From: Promethearchaeota archaeon
GTDB taxonomy: Archaea; Asgardarchaeota; Lokiarchaeia; Sigynarchaeales; SOKP01
Assembly (NCBI GenBank): GCA_030620005.1
Contig: JAUXAJ010000148.1
Span: forward strand, 1-12,345
Length of the DNA stretch: 12,345 bases
Direction of reading: 5' to 3'
The translations under genes and the position numbers were made by a program. Shown here piece after piece: positions 1 to 5,881 of this stretch. Numbering within the stretch: the first letter of the stretch is position 1; the number at the start of each line of letters is the position of its first letter. The notes beneath the pieces are model-generated. The model had not been told where the DNA came from. It saw nothing but the letters and a program-made list of their open reading frames with translations, and did not search any database.

Positions 1-1142
1 AATGCTAATAGGTTGGTTCCTTGTTTTAGAGGTTTTTCTAACAACATTTTCATGACATTATTTGCAATTAAACTGAGCCCGTACACATTAGATATATTCA
101 TGATGATAATGATACCCAGTTCATGTTCAGGCGCAATAATGATATTTGCGTGGTAATCAATTAAAGCTCCACTATGGCGAATTACTTGGATTCCATCAAA
201 TGTCGTACTTACCCAGCCCATAGCATAATTTGTATCTCCTTTAAAATCATCGGGTGGAGAATATAATTTTGACATGCTAGCAAATGTAAGAACAGGAGGA
301 AAATTTCCATATCTCCCAACATTCAGTTGAGCAATCGCATATTTCGAAAGATCTTCAGCCGTGGTAATTATACTACTCGCGGACTTGTAAGCGGGATTAA
401 CTATATCGTTGCTCGGAACATGAAGCCCATAAAAAGTTCTATATCCAGTAGCTAATCCATTTTCGATGGCTTTATCTCGAGAAAAAGTGGAAAAACGCAT
501 ATTTAACTTATCAAATATGTTTCGTTGAATATATTTCTCAAGGGCGATGCCGCTTCTGTTTTCGACGAGCAGGCCTAAAATTGCATAATTAGCGTTAGAA
601 TATTGAAATTTCGTTCCCGGAGCGCTCTGAAGGTCTTCCATATTCAGGTTCTTCACATATTCTTCCGAGGTTTCTATAACTCCATACAAATTCTTTAATC
701 CCATTTCTGTTGATATGCCGCTTATTTGGTATAATAGGTGGAGAACGGAAATTTGAGCAGATTCACTTTCATTACTCGTTTTAAACCATGGGAGATAATC
801 CTTTACTCTTGCATTTAACTGTATTTTTCCCGATTCGTGTAAATGTAAGATCGCCATTGCTGTAAATCCCTTGGTAATAGAGCCTATATATATGGGAGTT
901 TGACCCGTCATTGGTGCACCAGTTTCGTCTTTTCTCCCAAAACCATTAGTATATATGATTCTCTTGTTTTTAATGATTCCGATAGACATGCCCGGGATGT
1001 GATAATTCGTGAGTTCTGATTCGAGATAAGCTTCTATCCTGTCAATTTTAGTTTGAGTAAATGAAAAACCATGGAATGGAATTATAGCTAGGATAATAAA
1101 GAGAATAATTAATAATACATGGTATATTTCTTTCTTTTTCAT
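1..1142 (-). CDS. Serine hydrolase of the class C beta-lactamase/PBP fold, C-terminus cut by window edge
   Basis: The 380 visible codons run from an ATG at 1142 and leave the window at base 1. All three signatures of the serine beta-lactamase-like family (Pfam Beta-lactamase) are present: SITK at residues 88-91 (nucleophile S88, base K91), YSN at 181-183 and HSG at 323-325, with the usual HLL..SGI segment at 135-143. Residues 8-27 are hydrophobic after a KKK start, so the enzyme is exported or held by an N-terminal anchor with its active site outside the cell. Archaeal members are mostly uncharacterised esterases or peptidases acting on small substrates. The fold does not imply antibiotic resistance, and archaea lack murein. 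A TATA-like element 23-34 bases upstream and the absence of a Shine-Dalgarno suggest a leaderless transcript. The family is certain; the substrate is unknown. Confidence 0.93.
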   Translation of the reverse strand, partial: MKKKEIYHVLLIILFIILAIIPFHGFSFTQTKIDRIEAYLESELTNYHIPGMSIGIIKNKRIIYTNGFGRKDETGAPMTGQTPIYIGSITKGFTAMAILHLHESGKIQLNARVKDYLPWFKTSNESESAQISVLHLLYQISGISTEMGLKNLYGVIETSEEYVKNLNMEDLQSAPGTKFQYSNANYAILGLLVENRSGIALEKYIQRNIFDKLNMRFSTFSRDKAIENGLATGYRTFYGLHVPSNDIVNPAYKSASSIITTAEDLSKYAIAQLNVGRYGNFPPVLTFASMSKLYSPPDDFKGDTNYAMGWVSTTFDGIQVIRHSGALIDYHANIIIAPEHELGIIIIMNISNVYGLSLIANNVMKMLLEKPLKQGTNLLA

Positions 1143-1164
1143 TGTTTTTGGTACAATTATTAGA

Positions 1165-1176
1165 TTTTTATAAAAA
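1165..1176 (-). promoter_or_regulatory. TATA-like box of the serine hydrolase gene
   Basis: The symmetric element TTTTTATAAAAA is centred about 28 bases upstream of the ATG at 1142. An archaeal TATA box sits about 26 bases before the transcription start, so this placing predicts a leaderless mRNA, which fits the lack of any GGAGG-like sequence before the ATG. Confidence 0.5.
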
Positions 1177-1178
1177 AC

Positions 1179-1280
1179 TTACTTTAAATCGTATAATGGA
1201 TGAACTTTGAACGTATGAATTATTGTTCTACGGTCCTCTAATTTTACCGTTAAATAACTATTGATTGTAAACGGTTCCAT
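1179..1280 (-). pseudogene. 33-aa ORF, possible remnant of a leucine-rich-repeat protein N-terminus
   Basis: ATG at 1280, TAA at 1179-1181. The peptide begins MEPFTINSYLTVKLEDRR followed by TIIH. From memory, the pattern F-x-[IV]-N-x-Y-[LI]-T-[LV]-K-L-E...T-I-I resembles the N-terminus of a large Lokiarchaeial family of leucine-rich-repeat-type proteins. There it continues into a Y-V-x-G...Q-C-K segment that is absent here. No Shine-Dalgarno precedes this ATG, while a good one (GGAGG at 1351-1355, minus) lies 70 bases upstream in front of an ATG that opens only four codons. That arrangement suggests a decayed gene, but it could also be chance. The family resemblance is recalled, not computed. 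Confidence 0.28.
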
Positions 1281-1436
1281 TTTGTCTAAGATAAATTTGA
1301 TTTTTTTTAACTTCTATTTAGTTAGTAGATTTTCATACTTTTATATTTTTCCTCCAAAGATATTTGGACAATTAAAATATATGAATTGTTATTAGTAATG
1401 TGAAATCAATAAATTCAAAAAACATAAATAAAAAAT

Positions 1437-1528
1437 TAAAAACATTGGCAAATGTGAACAATCCAAACACGAAGACCATTACGAAGGTGCTTGAAAACGT
1501 GTTTAATTCATCAGGAGTTAATCCGGCA
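1437..1528 (-). pseudogene. Remnant of a second lipid kinase gene (internal segment)
   Basis: The core 1461-1528 matches 1919-1986 inside the neighbouring kinase gene at 56 of 68 bases, with no gap. Read on the minus strand it gives AGLTPDELNTFSST-F-VMVF-V-FG; the kinase has S and A at the two separated positions. Of nine differing codons, seven are synonymous and only two change the residue. The two copies therefore diverged while both were selected as protein, so this was once part of a real paralogue. Similarity fades below 1461: the frame stays open and hydrophobic but no longer resembles the kinase, and no start or catalytic region remains. The 5' side is joined directly to the 3' end of the intact kinase gene. 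Confidence 0.7.
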
Positions 1529-2588
1529 GAGCAAAAATGGGAATATTCAACAAAAGAAGGATTAAAATAGTAATTCCCCCTATTATAAAAGGATTTAAAT
1601 AATTATCTTGAAGTTTTATTTTGGTTGTTGCCGCGTCTATTAAGAAAAAGACGATTGATAATAGGAAACCAAGAAAAACCGTCAATTCCCAGGACCAATT
1701 AGAAAGCCCCAAAAAGTTTGAGAACATGACTCCAAATATAGTGCATATAAAAGTAAAAAACACGCCTCCAACATACCCTTCAATGGATTTATCAGTTCCT
1801 TTCGGAAAATGGTGCTTTTTATCTGAGGCAATCAAGCCAAAAATGGTTGCCATGGCGTCCGCTACAGATGTAATTAAAATTACGATAAAAAAAATAGGAA
1901 ATGAAAAAAATATGAATGGTCCAAAAGCGAAGACCATGACAGATGTGCTTGAAAATGTATTTAACTCATCGGGTGTTAATCCGGCAAAACACATTTTTAT
2001 CGCATTTGGTGGCATGTAGCTAAAATCGAATAATCTTATTAAATCTTGTAGCAGAAAAGTTAAGGCAAAATCCATTCCTACAATAATTACTATGAATAAA
2101 GCGTAATCGCTCCAGGCATTACCAAGTAAATATTTAAAGCCGTGAGTAATGGCAATAATGCCTCCAATAACAGCAACGGGAAGGATATGCGTGATTTTTC
2201 TTTTTACTTGGCTTTTTTCCGGGTATTCCTTTAAAAAATTTTCACAGAAAGCATCGTAATTATTTTGTTCCTTTAAAAGTTCGGGGTTTTTAACTGTTCT
2301 CATTTTAGCTGAAAGTGCCCAAGCCAAGATTACTAACATCGTGCCGAAAATAAAAACGTTTCCTAAAAGCGTTAACTCGTCAATGGCACTTGATAAATAT
2401 ATTCCTGAGCGATAACCTCCTAACCATTCTATTATAATAGGATAATATAATCCAAAAGCGAACGTTAAAATGGCGTAAACAATTTCATTTATTCTTTTGA
2501 AATTATCTTTGCCTTCCAAATTCCAAGATCTAACAATATGTACAACCATTAAAATAGCAAAAATGATAATTAAAATCGTTACGGGCAA
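1518..2588 (-). CDS. Polytopic CTP-dependent lipid kinase (dolichol kinase/DGK1/phytol kinase family)
   Basis: An integral membrane protein of about 356 residues with roughly nine hydrophobic segments (first at 3-19). It carries the family pattern: basic KRKITH at 129-134 before a hydrophobic stretch, VADAMATIFG at 242-251 with the conserved Asp244, KGTDKSIEGYVGG at 263-275, and DNYLNPF at 328-334. Family members phosphorylate a membrane alcohol (dolichol, phytol, geranylgeraniol or diacylglycerol) with CTP; in archaea a polyprenol or other isoprenoid-lipid precursor is the likely substrate. The start is uncertain. TTG at 2588 lies in a 10-T run, 16 bases from the strong GAGGTGA at 2604-2610; an in-frame ATT at 2597 has ideal spacing (7 bases after GGTG); the first ATG is residue 14. 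The last residues and the TAA are read from the neighbouring paralogue remnant in a different frame. Family sure, substrate open. Confidence 0.85.
   Translation of the reverse strand: MPVTILIIIFAILMVVHIVRSWNLEGKDNFKRINEIVYAILTFAFGLYYPIIIEWLGGYRSGIYLSSAIDELTLLGNVFIFGTMLVILAWALSAKMRTVKNPELLKEQNNYDAFCENFLKEYPEKSQVKRKITHILPVAVIGGIIAITHGFKYLLGNAWSDYALFIVIIVGMDFALTFLLQDLIRLFDFSYMPPNAIKMCFAGLTPDELNTFSSTSVMVFAFGPFIFFSFPIFFIVILITSVADAMATIFGLIASDKKHHFPKGTDKSIEGYVGGVFFTFICTIFGVMFSNFLGLSNWSWELTVFLGFLLSIVFFLIDAATTKIKLQDNYLNPFIIGGITILILLLLNIPIFALPD
1919..1986 (-). repeat. Internal kinase segment duplicated at 1461-1528
   Basis: This is the intact partner of the degenerate copy at 1461-1528, in direct orientation about 458 bases away, 82% identical. 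It encodes kinase residues 202-224 (from AGLTPDELN to FAFGP), just before the hydrophobic helix that leads to the catalytic VADAMA motif. Confidence 0.75.
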
Positions 2589-2603
2589 AAAAAAAATATG
2601 CCT

Positions 2604-2610
2604 TCACCTC
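2604..2610 (-). promoter_or_regulatory. Shine-Dalgarno GAGGTGA of the lipid kinase gene
   Basis: A seven-base match to the archaeal anti-SD complement (AGGAGGTGAT). It points to initiation at about 2595-2599 rather than at the TTG at 2588. The only in-frame candidate there is ATT at 2597. The adjacent 10-T run also leaves room for a homopolymer length error: one T fewer would put GTG 2607 in frame. Confidence 0.6.
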
Positions 2611-2871
2611 AGTTTTTCTTAAATTAAGTCATATCTACATGCAAGTATTTTAAATGTTATCATGCCCGATTTAACCTAAATTTTTTCCAAGCACGATGTC
2701 AGTACTTTATTAAAAATATAGTTTATTGTAAATTAAAAAATTTGATGAGTCTTAGGATTTTAAATACAAAAATCAATACATTAATAATAAGGATAAAAAT
2801 ACAATTTTTTATTTATATGATTAGACAAATAGTAAATAATAATTTTAATAAAATATAAAAGGCACGAGATT
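2611..2871. promoter_or_regulatory. Divergent promoter region: lipid kinase (minus) and herA operon (plus)
   Basis: About 260 very AT-rich bases without coding potential. For the kinase, the minus strand shows TTTAAAATA at about 2648-2656, a plausible TATA box giving a leader that includes the GAGGTGA site. For herA, the AT-rich TTTTAATA at 2844-2851 lies about 25 bases upstream of the ATG at 2872 and would give a leaderless mRNA; another candidate is TTTATATG at 2811-2818. All choices are by eye. Confidence 0.4.
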
Positions 2872-4620
2872 ATGATTATAAAGATTAACACGTTAGAAAG
2901 TACAATTGAAATATTCTACGAAAAATACATTCATCTTCACGGTTTTTTAAAATTGGAAGCAGAAGATAAAGGTAATAACGAAGAATATACCATTATTATT
3001 CAAATATTAAATGAACAAACAATTTCGGATTACATCCTAACTCGACAAAAGTTAAAAAATGTTCGGATGACTGATTACATAAAAGCAGAATTGGAATCCG
3101 AGCTACAATATGTAATTCAAGGTCGTCCAATTATTTGTACCGTAAGAAATAAAAAATCCAAGAAAGAGATTTCACACACTATTAATGTCTTTTTCTTAAT
3201 TGAAGATCTCATGGAAAATGGCGTATTAAAACCTCATTTAATGAAGGTTTCTGAAATTCAAGACGACAAAGCAGATTATTTAGAACATATTTTCACTCCA
3301 GACGGGATTTTCATGGGGACTCTAGCGTCAGAGTCAAATGTAAAAGTATATTTTCCCTTTAAATATTTAATGTATCATTTCTTTATAGCTGGAGCAACAG
3401 GAACGGGAAAATCCAATCTAAATCAAGTATTCATCGATGGATTGCTCCAACATAACGCTAAAGTAATTTTGAATGGGAAGGGAACGAAAATATCAATGCT
3501 AGCAATAGACGTGCACGACGAATATTCATTAGGTTGTAATGATTTTGGAGTGAACGATATTGCTAAAGCTGTACAATTTAATAAGGATTTAATCGGAAAA
3601 TGGTATTATCTTTATCCAAATAAAGGTTTACCACCTACACCTATTAAAAGCGTGGCTCAACCATGTGTCATTAATTATCAAGAGATTAAGCCTGAAGACT
3701 TATTTGCCACGGGAACTTTTAACGATTTGCAAGTTGGTGCAATTTATTCCGCTTATAACAATGATCAACAAAATTATATTGATAATTTATTGAAAGATGG
3801 CTACATGCCACCTGGAGGGCATAATGAAAAAACTATTGCTGCCATTCGAAGAAGGTTATACTGGCTACAATTATCAGACATGTTTCAATCTAACGCAAGG
3901 AGTAAACTGCCACATATTGTTAAAAAATTAGAAAAAGGAGGGTTAATCATTTTTAATGTCTCAATGATATCTGACTTAGAACAGTTTTTATTTAATAGCG
4001 TCTTGGCAAGAACATTATTTGATATTCGGAAAGCATTAAAATCGTCAACGGATATTTCTACGTTTGAGATTAAGTTAAAAAATAAATTACCCGAAAATTT
4101 CTACGATAATTACAAGACGAATTTACAAAAGATATACATCAAAAGTGGTAATGAAGTGAAGGACCCTACTGATATGCCAATCATAATTTTCACAATTGAA
4201 GAAGCTCCTTCCATACTCCGCCCAGAATTGATGAAATTCAGTAACGTCTTTAAAGACATTTCACGACAGGGTAGAAAATTTAATCTAGCGTTAGAAGTCA
4301 TTTCACAACAATATTCTCCTATTGATGACACGATTTTATCAAACATGAATACCGTAATTAATTTACCGCTAAGATCCGAAAGAGAAAAAAGTCTAGCGGC
4401 AAGATCTTTGGGCGGAGGAATTCAGCAGAGCGATCTAGAATCTTTAACAGGAACTCGAGGGATTGCGCTGATTTCTGCTATTTGGTTAACAAACTTTCAA
4501 AAGTTGAAAATTCCTTTATACGATGACTATTTTGAAAAAACTTCTAAGGTGTTTTATGAAAATTTTGCCAAAAAAATGAAAAGTCAACGAATAGAACCTC
4601 CTCCAACTGGACTTCCTTAA
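2872..4620 (+). CDS. herA: HerA hexameric DNA translocase
   Basis: A 582-aa HerA/FtsK-type ATPase that forms a ring, pumps double-stranded DNA and feeds NurA during end resection. An N-terminal beta-rich segment (about 1-115) is consistent with the HAS-barrel used to dock NurA. The ATPase core has Walker A GATGTGKSN at 174-182, the HerA motif AIDVHDEYS at 211-219 (usually D-P-H-G-E-Y), a Walker B strand IIIFTIEEAPS at 437-447 with E443/E444, and an SRQGRKFN segment at 464-471 that probably supplies the trans-acting arginine. The C-terminal tail is charged and ends in RIEPPPTGLP. Between the strand after Walker A and the DxHxEY motif is a short GKGTK insertion (202-206). It is first of four same-strand genes; ATG 2872 has no good Shine-Dalgarno, suggesting a leaderless operon start. 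nurA begins within 75 bases downstream. Confidence 0.93.
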   Translation: MIIKINTLESTIEIFYEKYIHLHGFLKLEAEDKGNNEEYTIIIQILNEQTISDYILTRQKLKNVRMTDYIKAELESELQYVIQGRPIICTVRNKKSKKEISHTINVFFLIEDLMENGVLKPHLMKVSEIQDDKADYLEHIFTPDGIFMGTLASESNVKVYFPFKYLMYHFFIAGATGTGKSNLNQVFIDGLLQHNAKVILNGKGTKISMLAIDVHDEYSLGCNDFGVNDIAKAVQFNKDLIGKWYYLYPNKGLPPTPIKSVAQPCVINYQEIKPEDLFATGTFNDLQVGAIYSAYNNDQQNYIDNLLKDGYMPPGGHNEKTIAAIRRRLYWLQLSDMFQSNARSKLPHIVKKLEKGGLIIFNVSMISDLEQFLFNSVLARTLFDIRKALKSSTDISTFEIKLKNKLPENFYDNYKTNLQKIYIKSGNEVKDPTDMPIIIFTIEEAPSILRPELMKFSNVFKDISRQGRKFNLALEVISQQYSPIDDTILSNMNTVINLPLRSEREKSLAARSLGGGIQQSDLESLTGTRGIALISAIWLTNFQKLKIPLYDDYFEKTSKVFYENFAKKMKSQRIEPPPTGLP

Positions 4621-4641
4621 CTACTACTTAAAAAAAAAAAA

Positions 4642-4647
4642 AGGTGA
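4642..4647 (+). promoter_or_regulatory. Shine-Dalgarno AGGTGA upstream of nurA
   Basis: A perfect six-base anti-SD match in the herA-nurA gap. It lies 45 bases before the first ATG (4693), too far to serve it, but 6 bases before an in-frame ATA at 4654. The in-frame stretch from 4648 to 4692 has no stop. Either nurA starts at ATA 4654, adding 13 residues, or this site is coincidental. Confidence 0.45.
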
Positions 4648-4692
4648 AATACAATATCGTTTGATTTTGAACTCATATCACTAGAAAGATCA

Positions 4693-5853
4693 ATGAATGA
4701 AAGGCCTGAGAGATCTATTGATCAAGAAATTAAAAAATTTAAAGAATATATTCAAGAAAGAAGGATTAAGTGGACTGAAGAAGAAAAAATTGAATTAGAA
4801 ACTGATAAATTTGATAACGATGAGACCCTTAAAAACACAAATCTTCTTTTTAGTGAGATGAAGCATCAAATTTTTAACGATGATCTACATGATTACATTA
4901 AAAATGATTTTAAGATAATTGGTTTTGACGAGAGTTCAAACACTTTAAATGGAACTTATTCAAAACTGGCATTTTTTAAATTTGGAGAAGGACAAGTTTC
5001 CTTTAAAGATGGTAAATATTATAAAGAAAAGATCATGTATAAACCTATAAATACATATATCGAAGATAACGAGCATAAACTCATCATTTACAAGGTTGTC
5101 ATTGAGAATTTTGTTAAAACCATAAAGAATGATTTTTATGTTGGAAGTATGAAGGATAAAATTGATGATTTAGAAGATTGGTACGAAAATACATATAAAA
5201 AAAAAATAGACGATCATATTAATGCCCACGATTATTACTATCCTTCCATGGGGCACATAATAGACAGAATTAGAACAGCAGACGAATGCTTGAAATCCAT
5301 TATAAGAATAAAAAAAGAGAGTAACTGGGGAAAAAACAAGAACATTATTTTTCTGGGAGATGGAATTCAAATGTTTCGTCAGCATATTTTTCCACCTACA
5401 GCCTTTACTGAATTCTTTTATCGGTTCATTCAAACATACAATATTAATTACTATACATTTTCCAAAACTTGTAGATTAAGAGATGCCCAAGGAAACTTTA
5501 TTTTGCCAATATGGGCCGAGATATTAGAAAATAAAAAATTTTTAGTTGAATTACCTGACCTTTCGATATATACAAAAAGTAAAGCATACTTAACAAGGAT
5601 ACAATCAGAAAGTTCTGCGTTAAGGTTTGATATTCCTGACAATTTAGATACAAAGAATGCGATTTACATTTTAAAAAATTTAATGCCATTTTCACCTCTT
5701 GGATATCCTTTGTGTCTTAGCGGAGCACATGAAGCAAGTACATTATTGCATTCAGAATATAACAAATTAGAAGCAAAGTTCCTTGAACTTCAAATTAATA
5801 AAAAGACAAAAAGATTTACTCAACAATGGAGACATCAAGTGTTGGGAGAATAA
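4693..5853 (+). CDS. nurA: NurA 5'-3' nuclease, HerA partner
   Basis: 386 aa from ATG 4693. NurA is a dimeric RNase H-fold nuclease that sits on the HerA ring and degrades strands to make 3' single-stranded tails. Visible family marks are the first acidic motif IIGFDESSN (75-83, metal ligand D79), the second acidic motif IIFLGDGI (218-225, D223), the YTFSKTCRL segment (254-262, with a Ser-Lys as in many NurA) and the C-terminal GYPLCLSGAHEAS (337-349). The N-terminal 70 residues are highly charged and helical. Overall similarity to textbook NurA is low, so the call rests on these motifs plus the position between herA and mre11. The true start may be ATA 4654, giving 399 aa, because a strong Shine-Dalgarno precedes it and none precedes ATG 4693. 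Confidence 0.87.
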   Translation: MNERPERSIDQEIKKFKEYIQERRIKWTEEEKIELETDKFDNDETLKNTNLLFSEMKHQIFNDDLHDYIKNDFKIIGFDESSNTLNGTYSKLAFFKFGEGQVSFKDGKYYKEKIMYKPINTYIEDNEHKLIIYKVVIENFVKTIKNDFYVGSMKDKIDDLEDWYENTYKKKIDDHINAHDYYYPSMGHIIDRIRTADECLKSIIRIKKESNWGKNKNIIFLGDGIQMFRQHIFPPTAFTEFFYRFIQTYNINYYTFSKTCRLRDAQGNFILPIWAEILENKKFLVELPDLSIYTKSKAYLTRIQSESSALRFDIPDNLDTKNAIYILKNLMPFSPLGYPLCLSGAHEASTLLHSEYNKLEAKFLELQINKKTKRFTQQWRHQVLGE

Positions 5854-5868
5854 CGACTCTAAAATTAA

Positions 5869-5875
5869 GGAGGTG
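5869..5875 (+). promoter_or_regulatory. Shine-Dalgarno GGAGGTG that sets the mre11 start
   Basis: A seven-base anti-SD match 16 bases after the nurA stop. It lies 6 bases before ATA 5882 and 9 bases before ATT 5885, but 24 bases before the first in-frame ATG (5900), which falls inside the conserved first metal motif. It therefore supports non-AUG initiation of mre11. Confidence 0.75.
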
Positions 5876-5881
5876 CAAATA

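Larger units (their letters stand above)
1143..1517. other. Gene-free decay zone between serine hydrolase and lipid kinase
   Basis: These 375 bases contain no intact gene. They hold the leaderless promoter of the serine hydrolase (minus, 1165-1176), the 33-codon ORF (1179-1280), an orphan GGAGG (1351-1355, minus), a T-rich stretch on the minus strand at about 1415-1440 that could end the kinase transcript, and most of the degenerate kinase copy (1437-1528). Two different broken coding pieces in so short a space suggest a deletion or decay site. Confidence 0.5.

Noticed and set aside
1..1142. Antibiotic-resistance beta-lactamase
   Set aside because: The SxxK/YxN/HxG fold is shared by many archaeal esterases and peptidases. 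Nothing here points to beta-lactam hydrolysis or a mobile resistance context.
1621..2019. 132-codon ORF on the plus strand
   Set aside because: It is antisense to the lipid kinase, whose membrane segments and motifs are clear. Its translation is a Lys/Thr-rich shadow without family features.
5783..5881. Upstream extension of mre11 from ATG 5783
   Set aside because: It lies within the 3' end of nurA in another frame, adds residues unlike any Mre11, and has no Shine-Dalgarno; the GGAGGTG lies after it.
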